Shown here: one piece after another, positions 1 to 4,345 of the stretch
How positions within the stretch are numbered: the stretch's first letter is position 1
How the letters are laid out: each line of letters starts with the position of its first letter
Assembly (NCBI GenBank): GCA_024636075.1
Contig: JAGXHS010000035.1
Location: 1 to 5,024, forward strand
Length of the DNA stretch: 5,024 nt
Direction of reading: 5' to 3'
Source of the DNA: Propionibacteriaceae bacterium
GTDB taxonomy: Bacteria; Actinomycetota; Actinomycetes; Propionibacteriales; Propionibacteriaceae
The notes under the pieces: model-generated
What the model was told of the DNA's origin: nothing
Seen by the model: the letters and a program-made list of their open reading frames with translations, nothing else
The model's database searches: none
Position numbers and translations under genes: made by a program

Positions 1-1
1 C

Positions 2-781
2 GCCAGGGTCGAGGCCGAACACACCCACGCCGAGGCGGAACGGGGCGCCGCCGACGTGCTGCTCAATGCGCGCACCAAGGGGGAAGAAGCCCTCTCGGAC
101 TCCCAGCAGAAGCATGCAGCAGTCCTGGCCAAGACCAACGGCATGCTCGCCGAATCGACGCGCCACCGCGAGGCATCAGCAGCACAGCTCGCCGACGAGG
201 CGGTCGAGGCCCAACGGATTCGCACGGCCGCCATCAACGAGGCCGAGCAGCTGAAGGCCCGCGCGGCGCGCGATGCGGAGAACACCGTCGCCGGTGCCCA
301 TCGCCAGGCAGCGATGATGAAGGACCGGATGGAGGAGCAGTACGCCTGGCGCAAGGAGCAATTGGAACGCGAGACGAATGCGCTGTTGCAGCGCAAGGCG
401 TCGGTGATCGCCCAGCTGTCGAATCTACGCCAACTTGCCGGCGAGACCCCGATGGATTTCCCCGATGACGATCCCTTTGCCGAGGTGAGCACCGCCTCAT
501 CGACGCCCCAGGGAGACCACCAGCCGGCCCCAGATACTGGTTCACGCGGTGCTGGCGGCACCAATGCCGCTGTCGAGGAGGAGAAGACCTCGGTCATCGT
601 GAGCGACTCGGCCGCCGCACAGGAGGCTTTTCGCCGGGGCGACACCTTCGTGGAGCCGTCGAACGAGCCGACGACGGCGTTGAGCACCGGGGGAACCATC
701 CTGGAGTCATCGGATGAGCCGACGACGGCGTTGGCCACTGGCGACACCCAGGAAATCCCCGCCGTCAAGGACGAGGACTGA
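2..781 (+). CDS. Coiled-coil protein, DivIVA/polar-scaffold-like, C-terminal part (5' end outside window)
   Basis: The frame is open to the left edge, so the GTG at 56 is probably internal and the true start lies upstream. 259 residues are visible. Residues 1 to about 148 are almost uninterrupted Ala/Glu/Gln/Arg-rich helix with heptad-like spacing and no prolines, as expected of a long coiled coil. The segment ending in RKASVIAQLSNLRQLAG (about 131-147) resembles the end of DivIVA/Wag31 or FilP/Scy-type actinobacterial scaffolds. From about 149 it becomes acidic, Pro/Ser/Thr-rich and probably disordered, and it ends in two tandem 17-residue repeats. No membrane segment is visible. If the family guess is right, it would be a cytoplasmic cytoskeletal or polar-growth protein. 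It converges on nucS across a 30-bp gap, so it is not co-transcribed with it. The reality of the gene is secure; the function is an inference from composition, and another coiled-coil family is possible. Confidence 0.85.
   Translation, partial: ARVEAEHTHAEAERGAADVLLNARTKGEEALSDSQQKHAAVLAKTNGMLAESTRHREASAAQLADEAVEAQRIRTAAINEAEQLKARAARDAENTVAGAHRQAAMMKDRMEEQYAWRKEQLERETNALLQRKASVIAQLSNLRQLAGETPMDFPDDDPFAEVSTASSTPQGDHQPAPDTGSRGAGGTNAAVEEEKTSVIVSDSAAAQEAFRRGDTFVEPSNEPTTALSTGGTILESSDEPTTALATGDTQEIPAVKDED
647..748 (+). repeat. Two tandem 51-bp (17-codon) in-frame repeats
   Basis: Two copies, 647-697 and 698-748, encode FVEPSNEPTTALSTGGT and ILESSDEPTTALATGDT. The core EPTTAL is invariant, and an 18-base stretch (665-682 and 716-733) is identical. 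They lie in the acidic tail of the coiled-coil protein, 11 codons before its stop. The period is a whole number of codons, so copy-number change would keep the frame. Confidence 0.85.
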
Positions 782-789
782 CACAGCTG

Positions 790-815
790 TCAGCGATCGA
801 GGCTGAGGCGCTCAG
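790..815. terminator. Possible weak bidirectional terminator between convergent genes
   Basis: The 30-bp gap between the coiled-coil gene and nucS holds two short, mutually exclusive hairpins: TCAGC (790-794) with GCTGA (802-806), and CTGAG (803-807) with CTCAG (811-815). The second overlaps the nucS stop codon. There is no T tract on either side, so this is only a plausible termination point for convergent transcripts, not a typical intrinsic terminator. Confidence 0.2.
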
Positions 816-1528
816 AACAATCGGGACTCCGGGTCGTCGAGACCGCGCAGCACGTCGTAGTCGACGGTGACACAGTCGATGCCGCGATCAGATGCAAGCG
901 TGCGTGCCTGCGGTTTGATCTGCTGCGCCGCGAAGACGCCCTTGACCGGTGACAGCAGTGGGTCGCGGTTCATCAGCTCCACATAGCGGGTGAGCTGCTC
1001 CACGCCGTCGATCTCACCGCGGCGCTTCACCTCGACCGCCACGTGGCCACCGGACGCGTCCCGACACAAGAGATCGACCGGGCCGATCGGGGTGTAGTAC
1101 TCGCGCTGAATGACCGTCCAACCCGCCCCCAGGCTGTCAGGATTTTGCGCCAGCAATGCCTGCAGATGGGCCTCGACGCCGTCCTTCCGCAAGCCCGGGT
1201 CGGTACCGAGCTCGTGGCTCGAGTCGTGGAACACCTGGCCGATCGCGATCTGCAAGGTGTCGCCGTCGCGCCCGGCCACCTCCCAGACCTGGGTGATGGC
1301 CGGATCGAGCTCCCTGGTGGTGGCCGCCACGTCCTCACCCGCTGCCACCGGACGCTCTGTGATGGTGCACGGCGGGCTCATCCAGTTCAGTGGCTTGTAA
1401 GCCCGGTCGTCGGCATGAATCGACACCGATCCGTCCGATTTCACCAGGATCAGCCGCTTCGCAAGCGGAAGATGGGCGGTCAACCGCCCGGCGTAATCCA
1501 CCTGACACTCAGCAATGACCAGTCGCAC
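812..1528 (-). CDS. nucS: Mismatch-specific endonuclease NucS/EndoMS
   Basis: 238 residues, the normal length for actinobacterial NucS. The N-terminus (RLVIAECQVDYAGRLTAHLP, then HADDRAYKPLNWMSPPC at about 38-54) closely resembles mycobacterial NucS (Rv1321) as I remember it. The C-terminal RecB-like nuclease domain shows the catalytic set: D152 in GPVDLL, E166 and K168 in VEVKRRGEIDG, then Q178 and Y182 in EQLTRYVELM. The protein ends in SRLF, matching the C-terminal tail through which NucS/EndoMS binds the beta sliding clamp. In this family the enzyme cuts both strands at mismatches and provides non-canonical mismatch repair in bacteria lacking MutS/MutL. The GTG start at 1528 is supported by the N-terminal alignment and by a TAGGTT box 6 nt upstream; no good Shine-Dalgarno is seen, suggesting a leaderless mRNA. 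It is divergent from the zinc-protein gene and all active-site residues are intact. Confidence 0.96.
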   Translation of the reverse strand: MRLVIAECQVDYAGRLTAHLPLAKRLILVKSDGSVSIHADDRAYKPLNWMSPPCTITERPVAAGEDVAATTRELDPAITQVWEVAGRDGDTLQIAIGQVFHDSSHELGTDPGLRKDGVEAHLQALLAQNPDSLGAGWTVIQREYYTPIGPVDLLCRDASGGHVAVEVKRRGEIDGVEQLTRYVELMNRDPLLSPVKGVFAAQQIKPQARTLASDRGIDCVTVDYDVLRGLDDPESRLF

Positions 1529-1558
1529 GCGGCAAACCTATCCCACTAGGCTTGTGCC
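1529..1558. promoter_or_regulatory. Compact divergent promoter region between nucS and the zinc-protein gene
   Basis: Only 30 bp separate the two start codons. On the plus strand TAGGCT (1547-1552) is followed by 6 nt and the ATG at 1559. On the minus strand TAGGTT (reading 1540 to 1535) is followed by 6 nt and the GTG at 1528. Both fit the actinobacterial -10 pattern TAnnnT placed so that transcription starts at or near the first base of the start codon. The two hexamers lie back to back, 6 bp apart, around a CCTA/TAGG dyad (1537-1540 and 1547-1550). At usual spacing each -35 region would fall at or inside the other gene's start. No clear TTGACA-like box is present on either side. Confidence 0.6.
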
Positions 1559-1831
1559 ATGGCACGGCGAATCAACAAACACTTGCGTCCGGCCCGGCCG
1601 CTGGGCTCCGGGCACGCCAGTTCTGTGGACAAGCGAGACGGAACGTGGGTCGTGCGCAGCATAGCCGGCGGGAGTTCCACCAAGGCCTACAAGTGCCCGG
1701 GGTGCCACCGAGAGATCCCGCCGGGCACCGCCCACGTGGTGGCCTGGCCACACGATGGTGGCTGGCAGGTCACCTCCCCGGTGTCTGAGCGACGTCACTG
1801 GCACAACGGGTGCTGGACGAGGAGGAGTTGA
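1559..1831 (+). CDS. Small Cys/His putative zinc-binding protein (actinobacterial conserved family)
   Basis: 90 residues. The basic N-terminus (ARRINKHLRPARP) is followed by a poorly ordered stretch, a WVVRSIAG segment (30-37), then the conserved core: YKCPGCHREIPPG with C46 and C49, HVVAWP with H59, and RRHWHNGCW with H80, H82 and C85. CxxC plus a later HxxC is what a treble-clef or similar single-zinc fold would need. I recall similar short actinobacterial proteins carrying CPGC.xxIP.G..HVVAWP and RRHWHxxCW, often labelled only ATP/GTP-binding protein or hypothetical; I see no P-loop here, so that label is not supported. A nucleic-acid-binding role would fit the basic ends but is speculation. 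The ATG at 1559 lacks a Shine-Dalgarno and has TAGGCT 6 nt upstream, so the mRNA is probably leaderless. It is the first gene of an operon with the hydrolase. Confidence 0.88.
   Translation: MARRINKHLRPARPLGSGHASSVDKRDGTWVVRSIAGGSSTKAYKCPGCHREIPPGTAHVVAWPHDGGWQVTSPVSERRHWHNGCWTRRS
1821..1827 (+). promoter_or_regulatory. Ribosome binding site of the hydrolase, inside the zinc-protein gene
   Basis: GGAGGAG is a strong Shine-Dalgarno with 4 nt between its last G and the ATG at 1832. It lies within the last codons (Arg-Arg-Ser) of the upstream gene. The upstream TGA (1829-1831) directly abuts the ATG, so translational coupling is likely and this start is well fixed. Confidence 0.85.
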
Positions 1832-2611
1832 ATGACCCGGTTGAACACGCTCACCCAGGGCCAGGGCGAGCAGCGGATCGTCTTCCTGCATGGTCTGTTC
1901 GGTCAGGGACGCAACTTCTTCGAGGTCGCCAAAGCGTTGTCCGCGGATGCCACCAGTCTGTTGGTGGATCTGCCCAATCACGGCCGCTCCGAGTGGACGA
2001 GAGCCTTCGATTTCGACGAGATGGCTGACGCCGTCGCCGACCAGATCGGTTCCTTCGCCGGAGACGATGGTGTCTGCCTGGTGGGACACTCGCTGGGCGG
2101 CAAGGTGGCAATGCGCTGCGCCCTGCGCTATCCCGAGCAGGTGGAGCGCCTACTGGTCGCCGACATGTCACCGGTGGCGTCTGGTCTCAGTGCCGAATTC
2201 ACCCATCTCACGTCCGCCATGCAGGCGATGGATCTCTCCATCATCGACAACCGGTCGGATGCAGATGCGATGCTCGCCGAACAGGTGGACGATCCGCGGG
2301 TGCGTGGTTTCCTGCTGCAGAACCTGCGACGTGCTGAGGGCGGCTGGCAGTGGCAGATGAACCTTGATCTGATGAGCAACAGCCTCGAGGAACTGGGCGA
2401 CTGGCCGCCCATCGATGCAACGTACGGCGGTCCGGTGCTGTGGGTAGCGGGCGAGCACTCCGACTACATCCGCGACGAGTACTCCCCCGCCATGCGGAAG
2501 CTGTTCCCACGGACGGTGCTGGTGACGTTGAAGGGTGCCGGGCACTGGGTGCACTCCGAGCAGCCAGCGGCTTTCGGGGCCACCCTGCGGCGCTTCCTCA
2601 ACACCGACTGA
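1832..2611 (+). CDS. Alpha/beta-fold hydrolase, YbfF/ABHD11-like esterase
   Basis: 259 residues, full length for a single-domain alpha/beta hydrolase. Visible landmarks are the oxyanion-hole HGLFG (20-24), DLPNHGRS (46-53), the nucleophile elbow GHSLGG (85-90) with Ser87, ADMSPV (110-115), a cap region of about 115-190, the late strand PVLWVAGEHSDYI (201-213), and GAGHWVHSEQP (235-245) with catalytic His238. The DxxNHGxS and GAGHWVHxExP motifs resemble E. coli YbfF and eukaryotic ABHD11. The acid of the triad could be D111 or D211; I cannot decide from sequence alone. No signal peptide is present, so it is probably a cytoplasmic ester or thioester hydrolase; the substrate cannot be read from the sequence. 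Zero spacing from the zinc-protein gene shows an operon, and a strong palindrome just after the stop suggests that the operon ends here. Confidence 0.93.
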   Translation: MTRLNTLTQGQGEQRIVFLHGLFGQGRNFFEVAKALSADATSLLVDLPNHGRSEWTRAFDFDEMADAVADQIGSFAGDDGVCLVGHSLGGKVAMRCALRYPEQVERLLVADMSPVASGLSAEFTHLTSAMQAMDLSIIDNRSDADAMLAEQVDDPRVRGFLLQNLRRAEGGWQWQMNLDLMSNSLEELGDWPPIDATYGGPVLWVAGEHSDYIRDEYSPAMRKLFPRTVLVTLKGAGHWVHSEQPAAFGATLRRFLNTD

Positions 2612-2623
2612 CTCCGGCCCCAG

Positions 2624-2649
2624 CTCCGAGCTCGAGCTCGAGCTCGGAG
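2624..2649 (+). terminator. Perfect 26-bp palindrome after the hydrolase, probable terminator
   Basis: The left half CTCCGAGCTCGAG (2624-2636) is followed directly by its exact reverse complement (2637-2649). As RNA it can fold into an 11-bp GC-rich stem with an AGCU loop. The core is three tandem copies of GAGCTC (2628-2645). It starts 12 nt after the hydrolase stop and is followed by a T-rich stretch (2655-2668, GTTTTC repeated) rather than a clean T run. Position and strength favour a terminator; a DNA-binding site or cruciform is the alternative. Confidence 0.6.
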
Positions 2650-2650
2650 A

Positions 2651-2731
2651 GACGTTTTCACGTTTTCTCGGTCTAATGACCCACATTCCGCCCCTTTCGG
2701 GAACGAATATCCGAGAAGACGGGGAAACGTC
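2651..2731. repeat. Long near-perfect inverted repeat, 21-position arms, 39-nt loop
   Basis: The arm 2651-2671 (GACGTTTTC, A, CGTTTTCTCGG) pairs with 2711-2731. There are 18 Watson-Crick pairs and two G-U pairs (2658/2724, 2664/2718) around a single A-G mismatch (2660/2722). The loop 2672-2710 contains a smaller possible hairpin, TTCC (2686-2689) with GGAA (2700-2703). The left arm is itself a tandem repeat of ACGTTTTC (2652-2667). It lies one base after the 26-bp palindrome and ends 53 bp before the proposed adenosyltransferase -10 box. No coding frame is convincing here. It could be a structured 3' UTR, a second terminator, a small RNA or an operator. Confidence 0.6.
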
Positions 2732-2757
2732 ACCTCTGGGGAAGTCGGAGTGGCGGT

Positions 2758-2796
2758 AGCCAGTGGAGACGTATCCCGAGCCACTAGGCTGTCGGC
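2758..2796 (+). promoter_or_regulatory. Leaderless-type promoter of the adenosyltransferase with overlapping dyad
   Basis: TAGGCT (2785-2790) lies 6 nt before the ATG at 2797, and no Shine-Dalgarno is visible, so transcription probably starts at the A of the ATG. The 10-mer CCACTAGGCT (2781-2790) is identical to that at 1543-1552 and at the same distance from its ATG. An inverted repeat, AGCCAGTGG (2758-2766) with CCACTAGGCT (2781-2790, one extra A), covers the -10 box and the place where a -35 would sit. It could be an operator, but no regulator is known from this window. Confidence 0.6.
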
Positions 2797-3429
2797 ATGG
2801 TCATTCTCAGCAAGATCTACACACGCACCGGTGACGGCGGCAAGACCCGACTGTCGGACAACTCCGTGGCCCCGAAGACGGATCTCCGGGTGCAGGCCTA
2901 CGGCCACGTCGACGAGGCCAACGCCACCATCGGAGTGGTCCGGGCGATCGGGGTGTCGAAGGCCATGGACGAGCTGCTGAGCCTCGTGCAGAACGAGCTT
3001 TTTGACGTGGGGGCAGACCTGTCCAACCCACTCACTTCCAGTCCGGAGTGGAAACCATTGCGCATCGAGCAAGCCTCCATCGATCGTCTGGAAAACTGGT
3101 GCGACGAGTACTCGGAGGACCTGGCGACGTTGCGCTCCTTCATCCTTCCTGGCGGCACCCTGGCTGCGGCGCACCTGCACGTGGCACGGACCGTCACTCG
3201 CCGGGCCGAGCGCGCGGCCTGGTCGGCTCGCGAACAGTTCGGCACCGACGAGGTGAGTTCCGACTCGGACGCCACAGGCGGTATCAACGAGCTTGCCGTC
3301 ACCTATCTGAACAGGCTGTCTGACCTGCTGTTCATCCTGTCGCGTGCGGCCAATCTGGGATCAGACGAGGTGCTGTGGGTTCCCGGCGCCAACCGAGGCG
3401 AGAACCGGGACGAGGACAGCGAGGACTGA
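2797..3429 (+). CDS. Corrinoid (ATP:cob(I)alamin) adenosyltransferase, PduO type
   Basis: 210 residues, slightly longer than the usual 185-195. It transfers the adenosyl group of ATP to cob(I)alamin to make adenosylcobalamin, the cofactor of enzymes such as methylmalonyl-CoA mutase. Family motifs are in order: IYTRTGDGGKT (7-17, ATP phosphate binding), YGHVDEANATIG (35-46), QNELFDVGADL (65-75), FILPGG (115-120), ARTVTRRAER (130-139) and YLNRLSDLLFILSR (170-183), then DEVLW. The extra length is an acidic Ser/Asp loop between helices (about 149-161) and a charged tail, NRGENRDEDSED. The fold is a cytoplasmic trimeric four-helix bundle. The ATG at 2797 fits the family N-terminus and the upstream promoter box. 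It stands alone, convergent with the DUF2550 gene 31 bp away. The family could be labelled pduO or cobO; I leave the symbol blank because usage varies. Confidence 0.96.
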   Translation: MVILSKIYTRTGDGGKTRLSDNSVAPKTDLRVQAYGHVDEANATIGVVRAIGVSKAMDELLSLVQNELFDVGADLSNPLTSSPEWKPLRIEQASIDRLENWCDEYSEDLATLRSFILPGGTLAAAHLHVARTVTRRAERAAWSAREQFGTDEVSSDSDATGGINELAVTYLNRLSDLLFILSRAANLGSDEVLWVPGANRGENRDEDSED

Positions 3430-3433
3430 TCAC

Positions 3434-3461
3434 GGGTTTCGCCGATTCGGTGAGCCGACCC
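3434..3461. terminator. Possible weak hairpin between convergent genes
   Basis: The 31-bp gap between the adenosyltransferase and DUF2550 stops can fold with outer GGGT (3434-3437) and ACCC (3458-3461) and an inner TCGCC/GGTGA stem around a GATTC loop. An alternative TCGG-TGAG-CCGA hairpin competes with it. There is no T tract, so the terminator call rests mainly on the convergent position. Confidence 0.25.
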
Positions 3462-3904
3462 TATTCACCACCGGGATAGCCGACGGCTCCCGGTGGGGCT
3501 GACTCCAACCAACTCATCAACCCGGTGGCGGAGGCTGGCGTCAGCGCCAGCTCCCACTGCTTGCCGTCCTGCATGATCCGAAGGATGCGCTGGTCGCTGA
3601 ACAGCACAACCGACTCCACAGTTGTCGGTGGTCGGTTTCCCATCCCGCGGGCCGACCCCTGCCGCAGCACCAGGTGGGGTCGCAGACTGATCGCGAACGC
3701 CCGGTACCACTCCAGGGTATCGTCCTGATACCGAGCCAGCCCTAGACGAAACCCCGCCTTCGGTGATGCGCTGCGCACGGCGCAATCGAAGACGCTGGTC
3801 TTGGACGACAACCACCGGCGTCGCAGGAACAATCCGACTGGTGGCAACCCCAGGACGAGCACGAACGCCAGTAGCACCCACTCGATTGCTTCCAGCCACC
3901 CCAT
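3461..3904 (-). CDS. DUF2550 family single-pass membrane protein
   Basis: 147 residues, the usual length for the family. Residues 8-26 (EWVLLAFVLVLGLPPVGLF) form one hydrophobic helix followed by RRR at 28-30. By the positive-inside rule this places the rest, about 117 residues, in the cytoplasm, although some annotations call the family secreted. The soluble part carries family-like blocks: VFDCAVR (38-44), GFRLGLARYQDDTLEWYRAFAISLRP (51-76), then a beta-rich WELAL segment. The function is unknown. It lies 28 nt downstream of atpC in the same direction, as Rv1312 does in M. tuberculosis, so it is probably transcribed with the ATP synthase operon. The ATG at 3904 has only CAGGG immediately before it, a poorly spaced Shine-Dalgarno. 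A GTG at codon 10 is an alternative start but would cut into the membrane helix. Confidence 0.88.
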   Translation of the reverse strand: MGWLEAIEWVLLAFVLVLGLPPVGLFLRRRWLSSKTSVFDCAVRSASPKAGFRLGLARYQDDTLEWYRAFAISLRPHLVLRQGSARGMGNRPPTTVESVVLFSDQRILRIMQDGKQWELALTPASATGLMSWLESAPPGAVGYPGGE

Positions 3905-3932
3905 CCCTGTTTCGTCGCGAGCCGGTTGGAGG

Positions 3933-4343
3933 CTAGCGGCTCTCCTTGGACTTCGCTACGGCCTTCAGCTGTGCCTGCGCGAGGTGGAACCGATGGATCT
4001 CATCGATGCTCGCCTCGCCCTGGTCAATCGTGCGCTCAAGTTCATTGACGTCTCGTTGGGCTTCTTCCACCGAGATCTCGCTCAGCAACTTCGCGTAGGG
4101 AGAGATCAGTGACACCATGCCGGGCCGAACCGACAGAAATCCACCCTCGATCGCCACGATCTCCTGACGGCCATCGGTGGTGACGATCGTCGCGGCGCAC
4201 GGCACCAAGGTGGCCAACATAGACTCGTGATCCGGCAGGATGCCGATGTCACCCTCGGTGGTCCGCACGATCACGTTGGTCGACTCCCCCTGGAAGATCC
4301 GACGATCGGCGGCCACCACCTCCACGTTCATGGCGTCAGCCAT
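3933..4343 (-). CDS. atpC: F1Fo ATP synthase epsilon subunit
   Basis: 136 residues from the ATG at 4343. The central-stalk subunit joins gamma to the c-ring and in bacteria can restrain ATP hydrolysis. The N-terminal beta-sandwich shows MNVEVVAADRRIFQGE (5-20), EGDIGILPDHESMLATL (30-46) and IVAIEGGFLSVRPGMVSLI (62-80). Residues 91-136 form the two-helix C-terminal domain, rich in Glu, Gln and Lys. The start at 4343 is preferred because GAAGGA (4358-4353) stands 9 nt upstream and the family begins MADxxxVEVVA. An in-frame ATG at 4373 would extend into atpD without need, and the ATG at 4331 is a weaker choice. Two bases separate it from the atpD stop, so the pair is probably translationally coupled. 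Confidence 0.97.
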   Translation of the reverse strand: MADAMNVEVVAADRRIFQGESTNVIVRTTEGDIGILPDHESMLATLVPCAATIVTTDGRQEIVAIEGGFLSVRPGMVSLISPYAKLLSEISVEEAQRDVNELERTIDQGEASIDEIHRFHLAQAQLKAVAKSKESR

Positions 4344-4345
4344 CG

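Noticed and set aside
1043..1549. 168-codon plus-strand frame opposite nucS
   Set aside because: It is antisense to a clearly recognised nucS, has no family resemblance, and is the kind of long shadow frame expected in GC-rich DNA.
1538..2089. 183-codon minus-strand frame opposite the zinc-protein and hydrolase genes
   Set aside because: Antisense to two supported genes; no recognisable domain or start signal.
2624..2731. Insertion sequence or MITE end
   Set aside because: No transposase fragment or target-site duplication is visible and the element is confined to one gap; a genome-wide copy search would be needed before calling it mobile.
2720..2796. Cobalamin riboswitch before the adenosyltransferase (a stretch near 2758-2770 vaguely resembles the B12 box)
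   Set aside because: The resemblance is partial, the conserved core elements of the AdoCbl aptamer are not present in order, and the gene appears to be leaderless, leaving no 5' UTR to hold a riboswitch.
2464..3180. 238-codon minus-strand frame across the hydrolase end, the gap and the adenosyltransferase start
   Set aside because: It crosses two real genes on the other strand, shows low-complexity Arg/Ser repeats where it reads the palindrome, and matches no family.
3465..3899. 144-codon minus-strand frame overlapping the DUF2550 gene in another frame
   Set aside because: The DUF2550 frame has the membrane helix and family blocks; the alternative is an Arg/Pro/Gly-rich frame-shifted shadow.
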